From: Ichthyophthirius multifiliis
Lineage: Eukaryota > Ciliophora > Oligohymenophorea > Hymenostomatida
Assembly (NCBI RefSeq): GCF_000220395.1
Contig: NW_004086444.1
Span: 202,412 to 266,411, forward strand
Length of the DNA stretch: 64,000 nt
Reading direction: 5' to 3'
Shown: one piece after another, positions 51,474-62,825 of the stretch
How positions within the stretch are numbered: the stretch's first letter is position 1
How the letters are laid out: every line of letters starts with the position of its first letter
Notes under the pieces: model-generated
Told to the model about the DNA's origin: nothing
Database searches by the model: none
Seen by the model: the letters and a program-made list of their open reading frames with translations, nothing else
Translations under genes and position numbers: made by a program

Positions 51474-52156
51474 CTTTATATTTATTAATATTTTTATTTA
51501 ATATTAATATAATATATTTTTATTGCTTATAATTTTTTTTTTTTATATATTATTATATATATATTTTTTATTTTATTTAATTTTCTTTTTCTATTTTATA
51601 TAATTTTCTATAAATATATTTTTAATTTTATTTTTTTCTTGTTTATAATTTTAGTTTTATATTTTTATTATATTTTATTTTTATTCATTATAAGAATTTT
51701 TATTTTTATTATTTAATAAATTGTCTTGTATATATATGAAATCAATATTTTACTAATTTAAATAGAAACTAGACATATATTGTATATAAATTTTAAATAT
51801 ATATATTTTTTTATAAATATGAAAAATTTTTATTTTTATTTTTATTGATTTTCTTTATAAAAATAAAATAATATCAAACATAAGTTAGAATCGAATTATA
51901 TTATAATATAATATAAAATTTCAAAAACAAAAACGTGTATATTTATTAACTCACTAATTAAAGAATTTTAATTTATTTTAAATATAATTTTAATGCTTAT
52001 TTTAACATATAATAAAAATATTATAAATTTTTTAATTAAATTATATTTTTTTAAATTTCTTTATTTATTTTATGAAAAGAATTAATTTTTTTATTTTTAA
52101 ATTAAATAAATTTATAAATAAAAATATAATACATAATTTATATTTAAAAAAAAAAA
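50880..52156. other. Intergenic region with an (ATT)n tract at 51434-51472
   Basis: About 1.3 kb of extreme A/T sequence including one trinucleotide run. No convincing frame on either strand. The last bases next to the tRNA gene form a T-run terminator on the tRNA strand. Confidence 0.5.
52144..52156 (-). terminator. Pol III T-run terminator of tRNA-Asp
   Basis: Directly after the discriminator base the minus strand reads a run of twelve T's, a normal RNA polymerase III stop. Confidence 0.8.
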
Positions 52157-52228
52157 CTCCGAGACCGGGAATTGAACCCGGGTCTCCTGCGTGACAGGCA
52201 GGAATACTAACCACTATACTATCTCGGA
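52157..52228 (-). tRNA. tRNA-Asp (anticodon GTC)
   Basis: 72 bases on the minus strand. The acceptor stem pairs TCCGAGA with TCTCGGA and is followed by a discriminator G. The D arm holds box A (TAGTATAGTGG). The anticodon stem CCTGC/GCAGG encloses the loop with GTC. The T arm GGGTTCAATTCCC is box B. No intron and no encoded CCA. At roughly 55 percent GC it is the only GC-rich island in the window. GTC reads the Asp codons GAT and GAC. Confidence 0.97.
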
Positions 52229-52352
52229 TTTATATTAAATACATAAATAAATTTATAATTATTATAAAAATTAATCGAATATGATAATAAATTTATAAAT
52301 ATTCACTTTAAAAAATTTTTGTTTCATTTATTTTAATATTTTATTTTATTAT

Positions 52353-54433
52353 TCATCTTTTTAAGTTTAATCTATTTAATTGTCTCAATATTTATTTATT
52401 CTAAGGTACTTAATATATATCAATGATTTTTTCAAAATAATTATTCTTCTTAGTATAACTATTATTTATTGTGTCAGAATATTTTTCAGTATTAATTTTC
52501 TTATCTAAAATATTCGTTTAAGAAAAAGATTGTGCTTATTTTGTTTATAAAATTAAAAATTAAAAATAAAAAATAAAAAATTAATAACCTTTATATTTTT
52601 AAAAAGGAGTTACACAATTAAAATTCTTAAACTAATTAACTGATAAATCACTATTTTAGTTATGAATAGATAAGGTCTTAACCATTAATTTAAACTAATC
52701 ATTATAGTGAACAAAACCAACCTTATCACAAATAATTTTTATTTATTTATCTCCATTATTTTTACTTTTAAGCTACTAATGTGATTTTCCTTAATAGTTT
52801 TTTAAATTATTGAATTTTTACCAATCAAATTATTATTCAACTAAACTTTTAATTTCAATGTGTTTTCTCGTTTTCTGATTTTTTTATTTATATATATAAA
52901 TATTTTTTTTTTCTCTTTAAAATATACATTAAATCTTGTTTTTATTGAATCCGAATTAAGCTATCCCTAACCAGTTAATTTTTTAGATTATAAAGAATTA
53001 AGTTTTTTTAAATACTCTAATTTCTCATTTGTATTACATGAAGAAATTATATGCAAATAGCAATTTTAACAAATTAAAGCTTATCTATCTAAAAATCCTT
53101 CATTTTCGCAATTTTTTATATAGTCATTTGATTTTAAATCTGGATGAAGTTTTCTTATAATTTTAGGAATAATATAATTTGGATCAATTTTTTATTTAAT
53201 ATAAATTTAATTATGATTTTATTAAACTTAACTATTTCTATTTTTTTCTCTTTCGCCTGAATGGTCGAAATTCCAACTTTTAATAATTTATTTATATGTA
53301 ATTTATTGTAAACTATTTGAATTTGCTTTATATTCGCAATATTAACACTAAGAATTCAATCTAATTTCTTTACAAGCAGTGTTTAAAATTAACATTTATT
53401 AATTAATATAATCAGGAATCTTTTTTATTTTTTTTGCATAATAAAAAAATATAATAATTTAATTTATTTTATGGATATATATATTAATACGTTAGTTTCT
53501 ATTTCTCTTATTCTCTAACTTCTTACAGAAGTTGATTTATTTAGAATTTTTTTTTTATTAAAAAAACGGATAGATGTACATCCTAAAAACCAAATTTTAT
53601 TCTTATTATCTACTTTGAAATTATTAATCATTGAACTAATAGACATTTTATCATTTTATATATTATCTTTTATCTATTTACAGAATGCATCAATTTAATT
53701 AATTATTACAGTTCCTTTTAAGTTTGTACTTATAGCCCCACTTTTGCCTATTTCAAATGTTAAAACTCTTTAATATATATCTAAATCTAAATTATTTATA
53801 TAATGTTTATTTTATAGTCTTTCAAAATAAGTCAAGTGTTAAGACCACAAGGCTTTAATAACAACTAATTTTTTATTAATAATTTTTTTTTAAAAAAAAA
53901 AAAAAAACTAAATATTACAATTAAACTCGCCTTTTGGTTATATAAATCTTTATAATAATCCAGTTCTATTAAAATCATGTGTTTCAGATACAAATTAAAC
54001 TTTTTAATTTTTTATATTTATTTTATAAATTAAATATTATTTTACTAAATTTTTATTTATCAAAGTATTCATATCTTATTGAATCTGGACTTGTAGATGT
54101 TTAATAGTTTTTTGTTATCCAAACTGCATATATATTAGATTAATTTACTTTTTTAGTAAACCTGTCAATTATAAGGGATGAATAAAAATTATCTTTTGAT
54201 TTTTTCTTCAATATTCCGTTATCGGAAAAATACCATTTTTGAACCTAACCTCTTTCATATATTAATGTGTCCGGAAAATTAAATTTTAAAGAGACTAAAG
54301 AAAAATATTTATTATTAACAAAAAAAATTGAAAATATATTTTTTATATAACCATTTTATTTCTATTAATTGCAACACCATAATTATTATAATAATTTTTC
54401 TACATAACCATCTTCATTTGTTAAATTTAACAT
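52353..54433 (-). CDS. Ciliate-conserved-looking hypothetical protein
   Basis: Minus strand, ATG 54433 (MLNLTNEDGYVEKLLQQLWC) to TGA 52353-52355, about 600 residues with several introns. Recognisable stretches, rich in W, H and C and hence clearly coding, are YAVWITKNYQTSTSPDSIRY, THDFNRTGLLQRFIQPKGEF, RVLTFEIGKSGAISTNLKG and KNKIWFLGCTSIRFF. Further on are IIPKIIRKLHPDLKSNDYI and ALICQNCYLHIISSC. The Cys pairs in CENEGF and ICQNC could form a small metal site. There is no signal peptide or membrane helix. The pattern recalls a family seen in other ciliates, but I cannot name a domain or function. An intron near 54010-54060 is well supported because it joins TTTA to TTTAATTTG in frame. Confidence 0.6.
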
Positions 54434-54812
54434 TTTTTTTATATATTTATACTTATTAATGTTTAAAATTTTAAATTATATATGTATATTAAAGAAATAA
54501 AAACATAAAAAAATATTTTAAATTTTATTTCCAATACTAATCAATTAATTTTACATTAAAAATTTATTATTAATTAGATATTTTTGAATGAAAATAACAA
54601 TTTTTTTATTTTATTTTTTTTAATTCAAAAAATAAAAATTTATTTATATTATTAAAAAAATAAAAAATAATAAAATATTTTGAAATATTAAAATAAACTT
54701 TCATATATGTATTTTTTTTTATCAATTAATTTTATAATTATTATATAATTTTAATTATTGATTATACTCAACATTTTTATTTATTTACTATCTTTTATTA
54801 ATTATAATTTCT
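54434..54812. other. Intergenic spacer
   Basis: 379 bases between two minus-strand genes, A/T rich with no recognised element. It should hold the upstream region of the 52.3-54.4 kb gene. Confidence 0.5.
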
Positions 54813-56023
54813 TCATTAATTTGTTTTTGGTATTATTCTTATATTTTTATTAGATTATTTTAAAAAAATAGAAGGTTCTTTATATTATTTATCTAACTAA
54901 TATTAAAAAAACAAATTTTTAGATTAATTAATACTCAAATTAATAATTTCTTTTGGAACATCTAATTTTTTATTTTACTCCTCTTAATTTTTATATAAAA
55001 AACTTTTAATAGCCTAAATATTTATCTTTTGAAAATTTGTTTTCTTTTATAATTATTACAATGCTAAACTATCAATTTAATTTAAAGAACTACCTTTTTT
55101 TTTCTAATTTATTTATATCTACATTTATTTTTTTTGAAAATATGAAGAAGAATTATATAAATAGCATTAATTATTTTAAAATATCTATTTTTTTAGTACA
55201 TCAGAAGGAGGTGAGTATAAACCATAAAAAGGTTTAAATTTTTTTTATTATTTAAAAATTAAATCCAATTATTTTAACTTAGCAGTAAAATTCGAATTTC
55301 GGAATTCATCATCTTACCATTATTTATTATAACTTGTTGAATAAGCTTAATTAGACATTTTTAGTTAAGTTTTTTTATTTTTTTCTGACTTTCCCTATCA
55401 CATAATAACAACTAAGGCTATGTATTTGTATTTTATTTAGAACTAGTAGGAATAGTAAGAAATGAAGTTTAGATTTATGTATTTTTTTTATTATAAAAAG
55501 ATAGTTATTATTTTAAAAAATTAGATCTCTAGAATTTATTCACATGTGTAAAATCTATTGATTATTGATTATTTATTATTTTTATATGTTTTTATTTTTA
55601 TATTTCTTATTTTACTATTTAATTTGGAGAAATAATCTCTTCTTATTAATTTAAAAACGATAATTTATTAAATTAAAATAAATCTTTAATTTTGTCATTA
55701 TTTTCTAATGATTTGAATTATTTTTATTTCATTTTTTGAAAATTTAATTTTATATCATAATTTGAATTTAGATTTTATTTATTCTTCTTTTATTGAGTTT
55801 ATTTTTATTAAATAATATCTTATATTTAATTATTATTTACATCTGTTTTGTATATTTAATTTAATTTTTTATTTTTTTTAATTATTATTTAAGTTTAATT
55901 TGTTTTTAGTTTAGGAATTATTTTTTATTCAAAATCTCCATTTTTATTTAATAAAATCGGAAAATGTTGATATAAAATATTTAGATGTTTAAAAATATGT
56001 TAACTTTTGTTTTATTTATACAT
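54813..56023 (-). CDS. Hypothetical Q/N/K-rich protein
   Basis: Minus strand, ATG 56023 (MYKQNKSQHIFKHLNILYQH) to TGA 54813-54815, about 380 residues. The 5' part (HFPILLNKNGDFEQKIIPKL) and the 3' part (QWQDDEFRNSNFTAKLKQLD; PFYGLYSPPSDVLKKQ) are in different phases. A proposed intron between about 55344 and 55387 joins them as CDRETYSTSYN. An alternative is a shorter separate gene starting at the ATG at 55358 (MSNQAYSTSYNKQ). There is no membrane helix; Gln-rich coiled-coil stretches predominate. No family recognised. The hydrophobic frame on the opposite strand at 55037-55237 is a mirror image of it. Confidence 0.55.
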
Positions 56024-57403
56024 TTTTTTTAAATAAATAGTATTTATAAAATTTAAATATAGTTTCATATAATTTTATATAAAAATAATATCAATTTAAA
56101 TTTTAATATTTTTATATGATATTATTTAAAAATTATTTATATATTTTTATATATTAATGTCTAATAATTTTAATAATAAATATTTTTAATACTTATAATT
56201 TTATAAATATAATATTAATATTATCTTTTATTAAAAATAAAATAAGTAAAATTTATTTTTATATAAAAAATTAATTTATATTATTATATTTTTGAATTTA
56301 ACATTATATACTGGGGAATCTATATTACATGAAATTGTTTAATAACAAATACATAAACATAATTAGGTAGTTTTTATTTAAAAGAATTTAAAATTTATAT
56401 AAATAAGTATAATTTTTCAAAAAACAAAAATAATATATTTATTATTAATTTAAACATTGATAATCATAAATAATATATAAAAATTAATAATATGTATTTA
56501 ACTATTATAAATACATTTAAAAAATCTATTAAAATTGTTTTTTTTATTATAAACTAATATAATAATATTTTTATTATCTTTATTTTGTTTTAATTTAATA
56601 AATTTAATCATTATATTTATTAAAATAATGAAAAAACTTATTATAACTAACTAATATTTAATTTTAAATAAATTATTAATTAAATTATTATTTTAATTAA
56701 TTTTTAATTTAAACTAATATAATTCTTCAAACTATTTAAAATAAATAATTTTATTTCATAAAAATAATAATGACTTTAATATTTATTTTAAATTATTTGT
56801 TAAATTAAATTTATATCAATTTGTTATAATTTTCTTTTAAAATGATAAAATATTGTCGTAATAATATTCTAAATATAAAAAATGTATATATTTTTTTTTA
56901 AATATTATTATTATTAATTAATTTAAATTATAAATAAACTTATTCTATATTAAATAATATTTATTTTTATGAATTTTTTAAATAATTCACATTCAAATAT
57001 TATATTTGATAGAACTATAATTTTATTTTAATTTTAAGTCATTCATATATTGATTAAATAAACTATAAGCAATAAAAATTAATATAATCCGAATTATTAA
57101 ATTATTATATATTTTGTATAACTAGTCTTTGAAATATAAATATAAAAATTATAATTTCAAAGAATAAATAATTTATATTAATTTAGACAGAAAAATTAAT
57201 TTTTTAGAAGTAATTAATAAAGAATTTAATAAAAAGCAATTTATATGAATAAAGAAGAAGAAAATATATAAATACAAAATATAAGTGAAATTATTGATTT
57301 AATTATATTTGAAAGAAAAAACATTACTAATATTAATAAATTTAAAAAAAAAAAAATATTAAATTTATAAGAACTATTAATAAAATATAAATCTAGACTT
57401 TTG

Positions 57404-57460
<57 letters not shown>

Positions 57461-57989
57461 TATAAATATATATCATAAATTATTAATTTTTTTAATTAAA
57501 AGATTATTTTTAAAGATAAGATAAATCTGTTATATTTTTGAATAATTGTTAAGCAAAAATTTTTAAATATTTTAAAGAAATTGACTAAAGTTTAAAATAT
57601 TTTCAGATTAATTTTTAAATTTAAAATATTTAACATTATTCCATAATTTCTATTTTAAAATATTTTGGAATTTTATAATCTTAAAATCAATTATATATAA
57701 CTTCGTTTTATTTTCCTATAAAAATATAATTTGAATCGAATAAAATTTTAAATATTTAATTTTTATATTAATTAAATTAAATAACTAATTATATAATTTT
57801 AGTTGATATAATAATCAATTTAAATATATGATATTTTTCAAAGGGAATAGTAATTATGAAATAAATATTAGAAAATAAAAAAATTACTTAAAAGATATTT
57901 ACTTTAAGATTATTTAGTAATAATACCATTAATTATTAAAATATTAAATAATTTATTTGCGGTTTAATAAAATTACTAATCATTAATAT
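56024..57989. other. Gene-poor region with a (TA)n tract at 57404-57457
   Basis: About 2 kb upstream of the channel relic. It holds A/T simple sequence and one long TA run. A short frame at 57245 (MNKEEENIQIQNISEIIDLI, lysine-rich, with a possible intron over the TA run and TGA at 57582) could be a small protein or an exon fragment, but evidence is weak. Nothing else is recognised. Confidence 0.4.
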
Positions 57990-58800
57990 ATTTATATCTC
58001 AATTTTGTAGATTTTTATTTTATTATATGCTTAATTATTAAACATAATAAGATAATTATTATTTTCGATGATGCATAAATTCTATATATTGGGTAGTAAT
58101 AATTATGATTACTTTAGGATATTAAGATATTGTTTACATAATATTATATTTGTAACTTTATTTAATGCTGCCTATTTGCATATATTTTTAATACTATTTA
58201 ATATTTAGTATAAGAATTTAACAAAAAGAATATTGTTTTTAAATTAAAAAAAAGTATTCTTATTTCTTATATGAGAAAAGAAATATAAGTAATTATTATA
58301 AAAAAGTGTCAAAAATATTTTTAAAATATAAATTTTTAAAACGGAAAGATATAAATAATTATCTTAATGTATTATATTATTAAAATTTAATTTTTGTTCA
58401 GATTTTTTTAAAGGTTAAAAAAAAAATACATTAAATTTTTATTTTTTAACTATTAAAAAAAGGCGAAGAATATCTAATTTTTAATAATACAATATAATTA
58501 ATCTAAAGAAAAAAGTATCATCTAAAATAAAAAATACTTCTCTATATAAAAATAATTTAATTTAAAATTTTCTTAAGAATCTAATAGAGCAAATATTTTA
58601 ATTTTATAAAAATTATTGCAAATTTAAAAAAGTTTCAATAATTAGATTACTAAAACTATATCTATAAAATTCAATTTAAATGAATAATAAAATTATATTA
58701 AACGCTAATATTAATTATTAAATTTTCATTTTAGTTTCTTTAGATAAGTTCGATAAATATTAAAGCTCATTTGAATAAAAAATTAGATGATTAATTTATA
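57990..58800 (+). pseudogene. Relic of a ciliate CNBD potassium channel
   Basis: Fragments in several phases align in order with the intact channel just downstream. NSIYWVVIIMITLGYQDIV (about 58078-58140) corresponds to its pore SMYWAVVSMITLGYGDII, with Gln where the filter Gly-Asp pair has Gly. YMRKEIQVIIIKKCQKYF (58260-58320) corresponds to the C-linker YMRKRCLNQEIQVKVRKYF. KGEEYLIFNN (about 58460) matches GPEEILLKQNN at the start of the nucleotide-binding domain, and LDKFDKYQSSFEQKIRQLI (about 58745-58800) matches FPKDYEQYCYMRDNIKLY at its end. No single frame links them and spacing is slightly compressed, so it is a decayed paralogue or an extremely divergent gene. Confidence 0.6.
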
Positions 58801-59086
58801 TTTTTTTTATAAATTTGAATAAAAATTATATTTTTAAATTTAATTTTTTATTTAATTTTAATATATTTATTATAAATATTATAAACTTTTTTTTTTATTT
58901 TTAAATAATTAGTTAGTTATAAAAAAAAATAAAAAAATTATCGTTTATTTTTTAATACTAATTAAATTGTTTTTTTTAATAAATATAATTTTTATTAATT
59001 TTCGTTTTTAATTAAAAAAATAAAGGGAATAAAATTTATTACAATTGTTTAAATATTAAAATAAGTGATTAATCAGAAAATTATAA
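58801..59086. promoter_or_regulatory. Upstream region of the potassium channel gene
   Basis: 286 bases of A/T-rich sequence between the relic and the intact channel start. It presumably contains the promoter; no motif is recognised. Confidence 0.4.
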
Positions 59087-62064
59087 ATGATAACAGATGA
59101 AAATTTTTATACATAATACTCTAATTAAGAATTATTTTAGACAAAAATAAGAACTAAAAGAATATTTCCAGGATTAACTTTTAAAGCAAGCTTATTTAAA
59201 AGAAAAGATTGTATTATAGAAACCAAATATAAATTTAATTTTATTTTTTTATATGTATCTAAATTTATAAGAAGAATTAGAGGCTTAAGTTCCGCATTAA
59301 GATTTCGAGAAATGGGAATATAATAATTTAAAATTATAAATGATAAATCATCGGATTATTCATATTATTTTATTAAAAAATACTTTATAATTAATGTAAA
59401 TATTTATTTTTCTAAATATATATTTTTTTTTTTACATAAAATAAAATAAAAGTTACCAAATTTTACTGATAGATTATTCAATTTTATAAAAAGTAAATAA
59501 CATTTTGTAATATTTTTTACTATTTTATTAATGTTTTTTATTTGTTTTTAATTTATAGAAGAATTCAAAATATATGATTTTATTTTATCTGATTAAACAA
59601 TTATAAAGCCTAACTCTTTTATAAGAATTATTTGGATTATTTTTAATTTCTTTATTATTACTCTTAATATTATATTTGTTCCTATCAAATATACTTTTGT
59701 AATATAAAATTTAGGTTTTTTAACTATTTTAATTTAAGAACTTTCTATTTTTACTTTTGGAGCTGAAATATTTCTTACTTTTTTTACAGGTTTTATTTTA
59801 ATTTATACAATTTTTAATAAAATATAATATTTATTTTTTAAAAATAAAAATAACAAAAGCTATTTATAGAAAAGGGCTTATAATAACATAAAAAAAGCAA
59901 ATTTTTATGAATTACATAAAAGAAAGATTTTTGTATTTTTTTTTTTTTTTTTTAAAAAAAAATACAATGTAAAAAATAGATTTGATTTAATAATATTTAT
60001 TTTATTTTGTATTGGAAACAGAAATAATTTATATACAGATTTATTTATATTATTAAAAGTTTAAGACATATTTAATATTTTAAGAGAAATCGACGAGAGA
60101 TTTTAGTTCAAAGGAAAAATCCAAAACATATACGAGCTTTCAAAAATAATAATTTTTATTTTAATTTTTGCACACTTTCTAGCTTGTTGTTGGCATCAAG
60201 CTGGTGTTTATAGTTTTAACTAAGGAGAATAAGAAACCTGGTTAGGTAAAACATACTAAGATCATTATAATGAAAACAATAACAAATAAATATACATTCA
60301 AAGTATGTATTGGGCAGTTGTGAGTATGATAACATTAGGTTATGGAGATATTATACCTAAAAATTAAAGTAAAAATATTATTTATCAAAAAACATAAAAA
60401 TAAAATACATAAAATTTGAAGTTGAAATGGTTTTTGTTATTTTCGCTACTCTTTTAAGTTGTATTATATTTGCTTATGCAATGAATTCTATTGGGGAAAT
60501 TCTTAAACAAATGGGCAGAAAAAAACTTATTCTTAAATAGTAAATGGGAATTATAAATACCTATATGAGAAAAAGGTGTTTAAATTAAGAAATATAAGTA
60601 AAAGTACGAAAATATTTTGAATATTTAAATAAAGAATAAATGGAAGATAATGAATAAAGTTCCTAATTAATTTTAAACATGCCTTAATCTTTAAAAGAAG
60701 AAGTTTTTTAAGATGTATATGGATAAATACTTAAAAGCAAAAAAATGCTAAATTTACATTTTTCGAATTAGTTTTTAATGGAATTATCTATGTAAATGAA
60801 AGAAAAAAGATATGGTCCAGAAGAAATACTGTTAAAATAAAATAATGTAAGCAAAAATTTATATTTTATTATGAAAGGTAAAGGTAAATTTATTACTTTA
60901 TTTAAAAAAAAAAAAAAATTAAAAAAGTACATATAAAATGTGGAAAAAATTAAAATTAAATATTAAAAACAATGACAAAAGGAGATTTATTTAATGAAAT
61001 AAATTTTTTTACTGAAAAAATAAGCGAATTTACAGCCATAACGGGAAACGTGACTAGTTTAGCTATTTTAGAAAAATGCAGTTTTTTATAAATAATAAAA
61101 AAGTTTCCAAAAGATTATGAATAATATTGTTATATGAGAGATAATATTAAACTCTATGAAAATATTTAAGGAATGGATCATTAATGTGTTGGATGTTCGA
61201 GCTATTCGCATACTTTAGAAAGCTGTTAATATGTAAATTTTGTTAGAAATAGATAAAAAATATTAGCTTATTATACTAAAAATAATTATTTTTTTAGAAT
61301 AGGAATAATATTAAAAGAAAAAGATAAATTAAATCATGGAATACTTGGAAAAAATCTGATAATACATTTATTACTGTCGCTTAGCTTTTATTTTTTAATA
61401 CGAAAAATTAAAAAGAGTATAACTTTTAAGAAGATAATTCAGGTTATTTTTCTTTTTTAAATAATAAAAATTAAAAATATATAAATTTTATTTAAAAAAA
61501 AAAAATTATATTAAATATTTATCCTTTTTTTTAAAAAAGATTTTGATTCTTAATAATCAGATTTAGATTTAGATTATTATTATGAAATTGATTAATAAAG
61601 TTAGAATATAGAATAAAAAAATCAAGAATAAATATAAAATCAAGAATAAAAATAGTAAAATACATTATTTTTAATAGAAATAATTTATTTTTCAAAAGAG
61701 TTTAAATAGAATTAAATAAACATTAAAAATAAACAGCATTTATAAAAAAGATAAAAATTAAGGAGCAACTTAATAACAAAAAAATTATAAAAAATAAAAT
61801 AGTTAAAAATATAATTAAGAAGAGTAATTTAGTATAAATAAATCGGTTAAATTTTAAGATATTCAAAGTATTTTGAAATAAAAATAAAGCAATAAAGATA
61901 ATAATACAATTGAAGAATATGAAAAACGTAATCATTAATAAGAAGTAAATTAAGAAAAAAATATATATTTTGAAGAAAAAATAAATTAAATAAAAAAAAT
62001 AATAAATAATGATGATAAAAATAATAATAAAAATGATAAAAATAATATTAATAATAATGATATA

Positions 62065-62115
<51 letters not shown>

Positions 62116-62616
62116 TAAATTAATGATTAAAATTTGCTTAAAATTTAACATTTAGATGATGCATTTTCTTTAGATTATTTATAAAATAATGTTTTTATCA
62201 AATAAAGAATTATTTTTCCCTAGTTTTAAGTAACTCCGAATTCTAAAAATGAAAGTTCAAATAGAATTAATTCTGAAATCAAGAAAAATAATCTAGAATA
62301 ATAAGATTTTAGTTCTTTTTTATAAAATAAGAGTACATCATAAATTCCTCAATTATCTAAAAAAAATACTTTTTAAGAATAATCGACTTAATAGGAAACA
62401 TTTTAATTTTTATATAATGAAAATGATATTTTTATTCTTAATTTTGATAAAGCTAAAGAATTTGAAAAGTATTTTCCTTTTAATAATTTTAGAATCGTTA
62501 TTTATAAATGTAATAATTAAAGGAAAAGAAATGTATTTTATAGAAAACTTGTGTTTAAAAGAAAAAATTGTTTAATAAAAAAATAATAAAAAAGAATATC
62601 ATACTTATTTATTTGA
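59087..62616 (+). CDS. Cyclic-nucleotide-binding-domain voltage-gated K+ channel
   Basis: ATG 59087 (MITDENFYTQYSNQELFQTK) to TGA 62614-62616 with several introns (for example around 59400-59455, 60365-60420 and 60905-60970). The layout is that of the EAG/CNG superfamily. A cytoplasmic N-terminus (IRGLSSALRFREMG) is followed by S1-S3 hydrophobic segments (FIRIIWIIFNFFIITLNIIF; EIFLTFFTGFILIY). S5 is IFILIFAHFLACCWHQAGVY and the pore carries the K+ filter in SMYWAVVSMITLGYGDIIP. S6 is VFVIFATLLSCIIFAYAMN. The C-linker has INTYMRKRCLNQEIQVKVRK. A cyclic-nucleotide-binding fold spans about 60760-61130 (LYFIMKGKGKFITLF; KGDLFNEINFF). The C-terminal tail is Asn/Lys rich and ends KEFEKYFPFNNFRIVIYK. 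A plasma or ciliary membrane K+ channel is inferred. The S4 charges are few and hard to place. Confidence 0.9.
62064..62115 (+). repeat. (AAT)n tract encoding poly-Asn
   Basis: About 17 units in the C-terminal tail of the potassium channel, in the Asn phase and continuous with flanking Asp/Asn/Lys-rich coding sequence. A hydrophobic poly-Ile frame on the opposite strand is a mirror image. Confidence 0.85.
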
Positions 62617-62825
62617 TTTTTAACTAGAAAAGAACTTCTTAAAATTGTACATTTATTAAAATAAACATATAATAAAAGATGTATATATAATTTTTATTTT
62701 ATATTTATTACTCTATTATTATTATATCAAATTAAAATAAAAATTAAATAAAAGAAATTATATTAAATAATAATAATAAAATATTTATAATAAAAATTAA
62801 ATAAAAAAATAATTAAAAAAAAAAA

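Noticed and set aside
55037-55237. Plus-strand hydrophobic frame starting MFSFIIITMLNYQ
   Set aside because: The opposite strand carries a longer, compositionally normal gene (54813-56023); this frame is its antisense reading.
56280-56480. Open frame with LYTGESILHEIV near 56300, considered as another channel fragment
   Set aside because: Too short and without flanking motifs; open frames are expected by chance where TGA is rare.
61723-62151. Minus-strand poly-Ile membrane-like reading frame
   Set aside because: It lies opposite the Asn/Lys-rich tail of the plus-strand potassium channel and arises from the AAT repeat.
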